Shown: piece by piece, positions 8,703-15,312 of the stretch
Numbering within the stretch: position 1 is the stretch's first letter
Layout: every line of letters begins with the position of its first letter
Assembly: GCA_965229565.1 (NCBI GenBank)
Contig: OZ245888.1
Location: forward strand, 1,116,001-1,180,000
DNA length: 64,000 nt
Direction of reading: 5' to 3'
DNA from: JANQNX01 sp040217095
GTDB lineage: Bacteria; Pseudomonadota; Gammaproteobacteria; Eutrophobiales; Eutrophobiaceae
The notes under the pieces: generated by a model
What the model was told of the DNA's origin: nothing
The model's input: only the letters and a program-made list of their open reading frames with translations
Databases searched by the model: none
Translations under genes and position numbers: made by a program

Positions 8703-9664
8703 TTAAGAAGACACGAATTTCGGTACCGGCCGGCATCAGTCGCCGGCGACTGTTGCAAGCCGGTAGTGCCATGGCACTGGGTAGTTTTCTGCCGCTGTCA
8801 GTGCCAGTGAGTTCTGCTACGGGTGTTTCCAATAAATTAATAACACGGCCTATCCCTGCGAGTGGTGAATCCATACCAATCATCGGCATGGGCTCATGGC
8901 TGACATTTGATGTGGGCTTTAATCAGCATGCGCGTGCCGGTCGGGTGAAGGTACTGGAAGCATTCTTTGAACGCGGTGGCGGCATGATCGATTCATCACC
9001 CATGTACGGTTCATCGCCGCAGGTGATCGGATATTGCCTGCAACAAATTGCAAACCAGCCCAACCTCTTCAGTGCCAGCAAGGTCTGGATCGTGGGCAAG
9101 GAGCCAGGCCAGCAACAGATCAGGAGTTCGTTACAAAAATGGCAGCTGCCACGCTTTGACCTGGTGCAGATTCATAACCTGCTGGACTGGGAAACGCACC
9201 TGGAAACCCTGCAACAGGCAAAGGCGGCGGGACAAATACGATACATCGGTGTGACCACGTCGCACGGACGCAGGCACCAGGAATTGCAGCAGGTACTGCG
9301 TACCGGAGAATTTGATTTCGTGCAGTTTACCTACAACATACTCGACCGCGAGGCGGAAAACGAGCTGTTGCCGCTGGCACAGGAACTGGGTGTGGCGGTG
9401 ATTATCAATCGCCCGTTCCAGCGTGGTGCATTGTTTGACCGGGTGCAGGGCAAACCCTTACCGGCCATTGCGGCAGAGGCAGGCTGCCAGAACTGGGCGC
9501 AGTATTTTTTGAAGTTTATCGTATCGCATCCTGCCGTGACCTGTGCCATACCGGCAACGTCGCAGGTTGCACACATGCATGAAAACATGGGCGCAGCCTA
9601 CGGTGCATTACCCGACCCGGCAATGCGCAAACGCATGGCCAGGGAATTCGGGCGATTGATTTAA
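8699..9664 (+). CDS. Exported aldo/keto reductase with Tat signal
   Basis: 321 residues. The N-terminus carries a twin-arginine signal (SRRRLLQ near 14-20, then a hydrophobic stretch), so it is probably folded with its cofactor and exported to the periplasm. The rest is an aldo/keto-reductase barrel: MIDSSPMYGSS with the catalytic-type Asp and Tyr, a VGKEP strand, LVQIHNLLDW, IRYIGVTT, and a late VSHPAVTCAIPAT segment. Translation starts at TTG (8699) inside a TTGA overlap with the stop of phhB, so the two are coupled. Periplasmic aldo/keto reductases are uncommon; substrate unknown. Confidence 0.88.
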   Translation: MIKKTRISVPAGISRRRLLQAGSAMALGSFLPLSVPVSSATGVSNKLITRPIPASGESIPIIGMGSWLTFDVGFNQHARAGRVKVLEAFFERGGGMIDSSPMYGSSPQVIGYCLQQIANQPNLFSASKVWIVGKEPGQQQIRSSLQKWQLPRFDLVQIHNLLDWETHLETLQQAKAAGQIRYIGVTTSHGRRHQELQQVLRTGEFDFVQFTYNILDREAENELLPLAQELGVAVIINRPFQRGALFDRVQGKPLPAIAAEAGCQNWAQYFLKFIVSHPAVTCAIPATSQVAHMHENMGAAYGALPDPAMRKRMAREFGRLI

Positions 9665-9669
9665 ATTGA

Positions 9670-9828
9670 TCAGGACGGTGGTGGTGGCGAATCCTGGTTG
9701 TTACGTTCCGGCTCTGATTGCCCGGGTTGTGGTTGTCCGTAATTACCAACCACGCTACGTAAAAAACAGACTTTAACGATACTACACTTCTCACATCCTA
9801 CCGAGTTTGCAATTGGACATAATGCCAT
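9670..9828 (-). CDS. Small cysteine-rich protein (52 aa)
   Basis: A short gene with a strong ribosome-binding site (GGGAGGT ending 4 nt before ATG 9828). The product begins MALCPIANSVGCEKC and has four cysteines spaced C-x7-C-x2-C-x5-C in its first 21 residues, then a conserved-looking LRSVVGNYG and a Gln/Pro/Ser-rich tail ending in PPPPS. The cysteine spacing suggests metal or Fe-S binding, or redox chemistry. I do not recognise a named family. It ends 5 bp from the convergent aldo/keto reductase. Confidence 0.7.
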   Translation of the reverse strand: MALCPIANSVGCEKCSIVKVCFLRSVVGNYGQPQPGQSEPERNNQDSPPPPS

Positions 9829-10069
9829 GCCGACCTCCCGTGTGTTTGCAGTGCATCAAAATTATCGCGCTGGTTTAATGTAATGATAATCCAAGTATGC
9901 GCTCTGTACCGGTGTTTTTCTGGATTTTTTCAGATAATGCTCTAAACTGCTTACTGCTACACTCTACATTGGAACTATTTTCAGCCGTACCCTGTAGGTC
10001 AGTACTGTTAATTTCCTTAGCTAGATCTGTAACACCACTTTATTTTGAATTACCAACGAGGTTATTAAC

Positions 10070-10270
10070 ATGGCAACAGGTACCGTAAAATGGTTTAACG
10101 AATCCAAGGGTTTTGGATTCATTACGCCGTCTGATAACGGCAACGATATATTCGTACATTACTCAGCGATCCAGACTGAAGGTTTTCGTACCCTGGCAGA
10201 AGGCCAGCAGGTGACTTTCGACATCGAAAATGGTGCAAAGGGTCCACAGGCCGCGAACGTTCAGGTCTAA
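10070..10270 (+). CDS. Cold-shock protein (CspA family)
   Basis: 66-residue single OB-fold cold-shock domain with both RNA-binding motifs: KGFGFI (RNP1) and the DIFVHYSAI region (RNP2). It binds single-stranded nucleic acids and acts as an RNA chaperone. The ~240 bp before it carry no gene and probably include a long 5' untranslated leader, as is usual for csp genes. A strong intrinsic terminator follows 20 bp after the stop. Start ATG has GAGG 9 nt upstream. Confidence 0.96.
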   Translation: MATGTVKWFNESKGFGFITPSDNGNDIFVHYSAIQTEGFRTLAEGQQVTFDIENGAKGPQAANVQV

Positions 10271-10290
10271 TCTTGAGATGTGTCCTTACG

Positions 10291-10318
10291 AAAAACCCCG
10301 CTAACGCGGGGTTTTTTT
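10291..10318 (+). terminator. Intrinsic terminator after the cold-shock gene, probably bidirectional
   Basis: Perfect 6-bp GC stem CCCCGC / GCGGGG with loop TAAC, followed by eight T on the plus strand and preceded by five A. It ends csp transcription and, read on the minus strand, could end the DUF309 operon, whose stop codon lies within it. Confidence 0.92.
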
Positions 10319-10796
10319 ATGGCTGAAATTCCAGTTCTATATGCAGGCTTGTCGTTGCCGGTTCCCTGATAAATTCTTTCACGCGGGCACGGAATGCCGG
10401 TACGTCGATGCCGAGGAACTCCGTATTTACCAGGTGCATCTTGTCGAGCCCGTCGGCTGCCATGCGTTGTGCTACATCGGTGAACGACTGTTGCTGTTTT
10501 AACTTCGCCACGGCCACCTGGATCAGGCCCTGGATGAAATAACCCGTGGGCGTGGTTCTGCCAGCCGCGATCCAGACCGCTTCCAGTGCCTCGTGCGCTT
10601 CCCACCAGTAACCGTGATTGAACAGGTCAATACCGTACAAGTACGATTCACACTGCTGCCAGTGTTCCGGATCAAACACGATTTTCTCGTGTTCTTCCTT
10701 GCCATAGGAATGCCCGTCCGGATCGCGCGTCGGATGCGGGTTTTCTCCCGGTATGAAGGTATAGGCCGGGAAGGGTTGTTGACTGTATCGTTTCAA
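10317..10796 (-). CDS. DUF309 family protein
   Basis: About 159 residues. It carries the DUF309 core: PHPTRDPDGHSYG, then the metal-site-like helix pair containing NHGYWWEAHEALEAVW, GYFIQGLIQVAVA and a helical C-terminus. The family has a small all-helical fold; biochemical role unknown. I place the start at TTG 10796 because the family N-terminus begins close to that point and the upstream codons (to ATG 10853) lie inside the preceding gene. It is the last gene of a five-gene minus-strand operon with photolyase-like and flavoprotein genes. The start is uncertain. Confidence 0.83.
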   Translation of the reverse strand: MKRYSQQPFPAYTFIPGENPHPTRDPDGHSYGKEEHEKIVFDPEHWQQCESYLYGIDLFNHGYWWEAHEALEAVWIAAGRTTPTGYFIQGLIQVAVAKLKQQQSFTDVAQRMAADGLDKMHLVNTEFLGIDVPAFRARVKEFIREPATTSLHIELEFQP

Positions 10797-10812
10797 AGCC
10801 GTATGCCGTGTA

Positions 10813-11796
10813 TCAAATGAGTTCGCGCAGCTGCTTCGCGAGATGCATGCCACTCTGGAAGGCCGATTCGATGCGTCCCTTCACGCACCAGTCACCGATG
10901 GCGCCCAGTTGCATGTGGGTATCGAGGCAGGAGCGATCACCCCATTGTTTACTGATGTTGGCATAACGCCAGCGATGCAGATCAGTGTGAACAGCGTGTT
11001 CGAGATCCATCCCTGTCACCGCGGCGGTTTCCTGTTGCAGGTGTGCAATCACGGCCGCGTCATCCAGTTCCATGTTTTCTTCTGCCCAGCGGTTGGTGGC
11101 GTGTACCAGCAGTGTCGGTTTTTCAGGTCTACCCGGCTTGGTATGGTTATTACATACCCAGCTGATATCTGCATTTTTAACCAGCGCGGCGTCCCACGGC
11201 AGTGACAACGGCTGTTCAAACCCGAGCATCAGTGAATAACATCCAAGCATGGGTTTTTCATTTAGTTCCTGTTTGAAACTACACCCGGCAGGTAACAGTT
11301 CGTCGGCCTGGCCTGCAGGAATGGCAGTGATGACCCAGTCAACTTCGGCAAGGTGGTTACCGTGTCCGTCCAGTAGTTGCCAGCGATCAGATTGTTTCTC
11401 TATTCGTACTACCCGTGTTTCCAGTTTGATATTTAATGCCTGCGCCATGCTTTCGCAGAGTGCGTTCATGCCGGGTTGCGCCACGTAATGCGGGTATTCG
11501 TCGTCCCACTGTCGACTGTCGGTAACCACGTTGCGATCCATTTCAACAAAGCGTGCGTCCCAGCGGGCAACCGTGCCCTGATCGATAAAGGGTTTAAGAA
11601 ATTTTCGAAAGGGCGGTGTCTTCGCGGTAAAAAACTGTGCGCCGTGATCAAACTGGAAGTCGCCACGCTGTCGTGTGGCCATGCGGCCGCCATAGCCCCG
11701 GGATTTTTCAAAGATTGTGATGCTGGCACAGTCTTTCAATTCGCGCGCCAGTGTCAGGCCCGCCATGCCCGCGCCGATAATTGCGATTTCCATCAT
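10813..11796 (-). CDS. Renalase-like NAD(P)/FAD-dependent oxidoreductase
   Basis: 327 residues. An N-terminal dinucleotide-binding motif GAGMAGLTLA (residues 8-17) ends with acidic E29, and is followed by GGRMATRQRGDFQFDHGAQFF, typical of renalase/amine-oxidase-like flavoproteins. A C-terminal GDWCVKGRIESAFQSG gives the second FAD contact. Likely a soluble flavoenzyme oxidising a reduced nicotinamide or amine; substrate unknown. It starts 6 bp after the photolyase N-domain-like gene and is co-transcribed with it. Such flavoproteins are often near photolyase genes in gammaproteobacteria. Confidence 0.87.
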   Translation of the reverse strand: MMEIAIIGAGMAGLTLARELKDCASITIFEKSRGYGGRMATRQRGDFQFDHGAQFFTAKTPPFRKFLKPFIDQGTVARWDARFVEMDRNVVTDSRQWDDEYPHYVAQPGMNALCESMAQALNIKLETRVVRIEKQSDRWQLLDGHGNHLAEVDWVITAIPAGQADELLPAGCSFKQELNEKPMLGCYSLMLGFEQPLSLPWDAALVKNADISWVCNNHTKPGRPEKPTLLVHATNRWAEENMELDDAAVIAHLQQETAAVTGMDLEHAVHTDLHRWRYANISKQWGDRSCLDTHMQLGAIGDWCVKGRIESAFQSGMHLAKQLRELI

Positions 11797-11802
11797 GCGT
11801 CG

Positions 11803-12246
11803 TTAGTTCTTTTCCTGTTCAGTGCTGGTTGCTTGCATAGCCACTTTCTTCGCCTTGTTCCAGTAACGGAAGAAGCGCTTGATGTCGGGCTCGGTCGACA
11901 GATCCACAAACGGGATATCCTCGACCACGCGCACATTATAACGGCTTGCCAGTTGTTGTATGCGCTGTTGCAGTTCCGGGTTCGGTGTTGCTGGTATGTA
12001 AAGGCATTCTGCCTGTGTGCTGTCCATCAACGCGGCCAGGGTTTGTACCGTGTCACCCTGGCAAACCCTGAGCGGGAGTTCGCACAGGGTTTCATAGATA
12101 AAGACCAGCCGTTTAAAGCCGTAGTCCATTGCCTGCAGGTAGTGTTCGTCCCAGATGTAAAACAGTTCTGCGTCAGTACCGGCTTGCACGACCGCCGGGT
12201 GATCGGCGCGCAGGGCATCCTCGTGTAGCCAAACAATATTTTTCAT
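11803..12246 (-). CDS. Stand-alone photolyase N-terminal (alpha/beta) domain-like protein
   Basis: 147 residues resembling only the N-terminal Rossmann-like domain of DNA photolyases: an opening VWLHEDALRADHPA (photolyases start with a comparable W-x-DLR-type strand), alternating strands and helices, and a CLYIPATPNP segment. The flavin-binding helical domain is absent here but is encoded by the preceding gene, which overlaps by ATGA (12243-12246). The order is therefore C-terminal domain first, then N-terminal domain, so this is not one frameshifted photolyase gene. It may supply the antenna or substrate-facing half of a two-protein enzyme; that is inference. Confidence 0.7.
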   Translation of the reverse strand: MKNIVWLHEDALRADHPAVVQAGTDAELFYIWDEHYLQAMDYGFKRLVFIYETLCELPLRVCQGDTVQTLAALMDSTQAECLYIPATPNPELQQRIQQLASRYNVRVVEDIPFVDLSTEPDIKRFFRYWNKAKKVAMQATSTEQEKN

Positions 12247-13040
12247 CTTGTCGTTTCCATGTTGGGAAACAGGCGTCGGGCAAGGTTCTCGTAGCTGTCA
12301 TCGAGTATGGCGTTGCTGCTGGTGTCGGTATTTATCGCGTCATGTGCGTATTTACGAATGTTATCGAGGTTAAAGATATAAGGCTTGTTGCTGAAGGTGC
12401 TGGCTACCCATTGCCACGACAGGTTGTTGCTGGCCGGGTCACCGTCCAGCAAGTGATGTAAAAACCAGCGGGCACCAGCCTGCCACTTGATACGACGCCA
12501 GTGCACCACGTAGGCGGCCACGTACATACGCGTATGGTTGTGCATGTAGCCACTGGTCAGCAGATCGCTGATGAACTGGTCTATGCAGGCGACACCGGTT
12601 TCACCATTTGCTATGTCTTCCGGTAGCGTGTCGGCATAATCAGCGGCAGTGTAACCGGTCTTGTAAGGTTCGATGTCATTCCAGATGTGTTCCGGGTAAC
12701 GTCGATAAATACGTTGCCAGTAATCACGCCATGCCAGTTCCTGTATAAATTTCTCAATCTGTTTCGGATGTGCGCAATGGCGCAGTGCCTCGTTGCGTAC
12801 CTGGTCCAGTGTCAAAATGCCATGGCGTATGTAGGGAGATAATCGCGTGACCTTGCCGGCAAGGAAATTTCGTGTACGGCAATACGCTACAGGGTCAATA
12901 TCCTGTAGTTGTGACTTCGCGGCATCGGTACCGCCGGTGATGCTCGTAGCTTGATGCCTATGCAACCATGGCGTTAGCGATTCGACATAGTCGATCAGTG
13001 CGTCGCGCGAGGCAAAGTTTGTATCGAGTTCAGTTGTCAT
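12243..13040 (-). CDS. Photolyase FAD-binding domain protein lacking the N-terminal domain
   Basis: 265 residues covering just the helical catalytic domain of the cryptochrome/photolyase family. Visible are LSPYIRHGIL near 67, the FAD-contacting helix with ELAWRDYWQRIY near 101, NHTRM at 168-172 and DGDPASNNLSWQWVA at 199-213. These are the family's core flavin and DNA-lesion-facing motifs. Standard photolyases are about 450-500 residues, so the alpha/beta domain is missing. ATG 13040 overlaps the upstream DUF4174 gene by 11 nt, and the stop overlaps the start of the N-domain-like gene. Likely binds FAD and is light-reactive; repair activity is unproven. Confidence 0.85.
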   Translation of the reverse strand: MTTELDTNFASRDALIDYVESLTPWLHRHQATSITGGTDAAKSQLQDIDPVAYCRTRNFLAGKVTRLSPYIRHGILTLDQVRNEALRHCAHPKQIEKFIQELAWRDYWQRIYRRYPEHIWNDIEPYKTGYTAADYADTLPEDIANGETGVACIDQFISDLLTSGYMHNHTRMYVAAYVVHWRRIKWQAGARWFLHHLLDGDPASNNLSWQWVASTFSNKPYIFNLDNIRKYAHDAINTDTSSNAILDDSYENLARRLFPNMETTR

Positions 13041-13467
13041 TCTGCAGCATTTCGTACTGGCGCATGGGCATGGAATCGATGAGTGCAAACAGGTCGCTTG
13101 TTGTGACCGGTTCGGACTGGTCCAGTTTGACTGTTCCGTCCTTGCCCACCAGTACAACCCGGAATTGTTCCGCTCTGACGTTATAGCGTTTATAAAAACT
13201 GCTGGCTGAACTCGCGTGCATCCTGTTCTTGATAGTGACGTCACCGTTGGCCGTTACGCGTATGATGACCATGTCCCTGTCAGATAGCCCATCAGGCACA
13301 CTGGCAAGGATGGCATTTTGTTTATTCAAGGCTACACCGTCCGAGTCGGGAGTAAACACGATCAGGACGCGGTGCTTCCAGACAAGATCTTGCATGATCT
13401 CATCGGCGTCGCTGGCGAAACTGTGCGTGCTGAGCACAAGAAGAAATAACAGGCTTAACAGGTGCAT
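13030..13467 (-). CDS. Exported DUF4174 protein
   Basis: 145 residues: a signal peptide (MHLLSLLFLLVLSTHSFA, cleavage near 18) and a thioredoxin-like DUF4174 domain with LVWKHRVLIVFTP near the start, a KNRMHAS turn, and FRVVLVGKDGTVK. DUF4174 proteins are periplasmic and have no settled function. It is the first gene of the operon that continues with the split photolyase. The chosen ATG (13467) has no ribosome-binding site, but a sigma-E-like -10 element ends only 5 bp before it, so the message could be nearly leaderless. The same frame is open further upstream, but that part overlaps the opposite gene and has no domain signal. Confidence 0.82.
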   Translation of the reverse strand: MHLLSLLFLLVLSTHSFASDADEIMQDLVWKHRVLIVFTPDSDGVALNKQNAILASVPDGLSDRDMVIIRVTANGDVTIKNRMHASSASSFYKRYNVRAEQFRVVLVGKDGTVKLDQSEPVTTSDLFALIDSMPMRQYEMLQNDN

Positions 13468-13472
13468 GCGGT

Positions 13473-13501
13473 TTAGGAGTGATCCAGGATCAAACAGTTC
13501 C
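13473..13501 (-). promoter_or_regulatory. Candidate sigma-E (ECF)-type promoter of the DUF4174-photolyase operon
   Basis: On the minus strand GGAAC (13501-13497), an 18-bp spacer, then TCCTAA (13478-13473). The -10 hexamer is identical to that of the degP promoter in this window. The predicted transcript start falls at or next to ATG 13467. Inference from matching only. Confidence 0.45.
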
Positions 13502-13570
13502 ACCAGCATAGCAAACACGGCCGCGATGATTAATGCTATCCTGTTTATAGACCTGCCTGGAGGTGACAAC

Positions 13571-13849
13571 ATGCAAGCCACCGCTGAATTACAGCTAATT
13601 CCCCTTGGTGAGGGCGTGTCGGTGCGGCATCGAATCAGGCGCGTGATCGAGATCCTGCAGGGTTTCGACTTTGTCCTGGAAACCCATGCTTCCGGTACTG
13701 ATATCGAGGGTGAGATGCAGGATATACTGGACGCAGTACGCCAGGTACACGAGGAGTTACATGCCGATGGTTGTGTACGGCTCATCAGTTACCTGAAACT
13801 CGAATCAAGAACCGACAAGACGCCGACACTGGCGGGGAAACGACTGTAA
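13571..13849 (+). CDS. UPF0045 / MTH1187-family thiamine-binding-like protein
   Basis: 92-residue protein of the UPF0045 (MTH1187/YkoF-like) family: an ELQLIPLG strand, VRHRIRRVIEILQ helix, FVLETHASGTDIEGEM, then a second helix and a final strand ISYLKLE before a TPTLAGKRL tail. Members have a ferredoxin-like fold, form tetramers, and some bind thiamine. It has an excellent ribosome-binding site (GGAGG, 7 nt before the ATG). It heads the plus-strand operon with DUF3429, DUF427 and lipocalin, divergent from the DUF4174-photolyase operon. Whether it binds thiamine here is unknown. Confidence 0.86.
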   Translation: MQATAELQLIPLGEGVSVRHRIRRVIEILQGFDFVLETHASGTDIEGEMQDILDAVRQVHEELHADGCVRLISYLKLESRTDKTPTLAGKRL

Positions 13850-13856
13850 CTACTCG

Positions 13857-14294
13857 ATGAATAAACAAATCAAGGCAATCCGGCTCAGTGGTTACGGGGG
13901 ATTACTGCCGTTTATCCTGACGCTGGCCGCTTTCTATTTTGGCCCACAGGCCAGTAAGGCCTTTTTTCTCGATGCCTTCATCGCCTACAGTGCCGTTATC
14001 TTCAGTTTTATCGGGGCCGTGCACTGGGGTTTTATCTTCAAGGCAGAGCCGTTTGATAACGCACCGAGACTGCTGACACTCGCCGTGGTACCCGCGCTGG
14101 TTGCCTGGGTGGCGCTGCTGTTTCCACCGTTGTTTGCATTGATCGTGTTTGCCTTTGCCTTCCCCACGTTGTTTGTCTACGAACGGTTCTCTGAACTGGG
14201 CACGCTGCTACCCAGCTGGTACATGTTGTTGCGCGTGCAACTGAGCCTGCTGGTTACCATCATGCAATTCATTGCCATCGGCGGACTGTTGTAA
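13857..14294 (+). CDS. DUF3429 membrane protein
   Basis: 145 residues with about five membrane spans (near 10-28, 38-58, 70-88, 90-108 and 122-143). It contains the DUF3429 signature GAVHWGFIF in the second span. Function unknown. DUF3429 genes recur with photolyase, lipocalin and DUF2256 genes in light-responsive gene sets of gammaproteobacteria, which fits this neighbourhood. Its stop overlaps the start of the DUF427 gene by one base. Confidence 0.87.
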   Translation: MNKQIKAIRLSGYGGLLPFILTLAAFYFGPQASKAFFLDAFIAYSAVIFSFIGAVHWGFIFKAEPFDNAPRLLTLAVVPALVAWVALLFPPLFALIVFAFAFPTLFVYERFSELGTLLPSWYMLLRVQLSLLVTIMQFIAIGGLL

Positions 14295-14785
14295 TGGTCA
14301 AGCGCATACAGCCAGGTCCGGGCCAGGAATCGGTGTGGGACTATCCACGGCCACCGGCACTGCGTGCCTGCAGTAAACCCGTGCGTATCGAACTCGACGG
14401 CGAGGTGTTGGCCAATACCAGTAACGCGCTATGCATACTGGAGACCAGTCACCCGCCTACCTATTACCTGCCGCGGGAAGATATAGAAATGAAATGGTTA
14501 TTGCCCACGGCAAAAACCAGTTACTGTGAATGGAAGGGCAAGGCTGCCTATTTCGATATCCTTAAAGATGCTGAACATTACAAGCATGTTGCCTGGACTT
14601 ACCCTGATCCAAACCCGGCCTATGCTGCCATCAAGGACTACATCGTGTTTTACGCACAGTTCATGGATGCGTGTTATGTCGGAGATGAAAAAGTCTCGCC
14701 ACAACCCGGCGGGTTTTACGGTGGTTGGGTAACGTCGGACGTGGTCGGTCCATTCAAGGGTGACCCGGGAACCATGGGGTGGTGA
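14294..14785 (+). CDS. DUF427 family protein
   Basis: 163 residues matching DUF427: an N-terminal VWDYPRPPAL, a strand region with LETSHPPTYYLPREDI, then TSYCEWKGKAAYFD, WTYPDPNPAY and a closing GGFYGGWVTSDVVGPFKG. The family is a small beta-rich domain of unknown activity, common in photo-oxidative and stress gene sets. It is coupled to DUF3429 upstream and overlaps the lipocalin gene by 7 nt. Confidence 0.9.
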   Translation: MVKRIQPGPGQESVWDYPRPPALRACSKPVRIELDGEVLANTSNALCILETSHPPTYYLPREDIEMKWLLPTAKTSYCEWKGKAAYFDILKDAEHYKHVAWTYPDPNPAYAAIKDYIVFYAQFMDACYVGDEKVSPQPGGFYGGWVTSDVVGPFKGDPGTMGW

Positions 14786-15312
14786 ATATATTGAAACTGA
14801 AAAGTTTGTTGCCATTGATCATGCTGGCATTGCTGGCCGGTTGCACGACGCCGCCCAATGGCATCGAAGCGGTCAAGGGTTTCGAGCTCGAACGTTACCT
14901 GGGCAAGTGGTACGAGATTGCACGACTCGATCATGGTTTTGAAAGGGGACTGACCCGGGTTACCGCGGAATACACGCCGCGCGATGATGGTGGTATTAAC
15001 GTTATAAACCGCGGTTACGATGCAGAAAGTGGTGAATGGAAAGAAGCCGATGGCAAGGCCTACTTTGTTGAAGGTCCTGACACGGGACAACTCAAGGTTT
15101 CTTTCTTCGGCCCCTTTTATGGTGGTTATACCATCGTCGACCTGGACCAGGAAAATTACCAGTATGCGCTGGTATCAGGCCCGACCCGTGACTACCTGTG
15201 GATACTGGCCAGGAATCCGGATATTTCGGCGACGATCATCGACAAACTTGTGGCACGTGCCGATGAACTGGGTTTTGCCACTGGGGATTTGATCTACCTG
15301 TACAAGAACTAG
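14779..15312 (+). CDS. blc: Outer-membrane lipocalin (Blc-like)
   Basis: 177 residues. A lipoprotein signal peptide ends in the lipobox LLAGC (Cys near 22). It is followed by a bacterial lipocalin: RYLGKWYEIARLDHGFERGL (the GxW lipocalin motif), TAEYTPRDDGGINVINRGY, and YLWILARNPDIS. Bacterial lipocalins sit in the outer membrane and bind lipids such as lysophospholipids, often under stress. Translation starts at GTG 14779 within the end of DUF427. The stop shares CTAG (15309-15312) with the stop of the convergent kinase. Confidence 0.92.
   Translation: MVNILKLKSLLPLIMLALLAGCTTPPNGIEAVKGFELERYLGKWYEIARLDHGFERGLTRVTAEYTPRDDGGINVINRGYDAESGEWKEADGKAYFVEGPDTGQLKVSFFGPFYGGYTIVDLDQENYQYALVSGPTRDYLWILARNPDISATIIDKLVARADELGFATGDLIYLYKN

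Noticed and set aside
13229..13570. N-terminal extension of the UPF0045 protein and upstream part of the DUF4174 frame
   Set aside because: Each extension lies over the opposite-strand gene and lacks domain signals; the GGAGG before ATG 13571 fixes the start.
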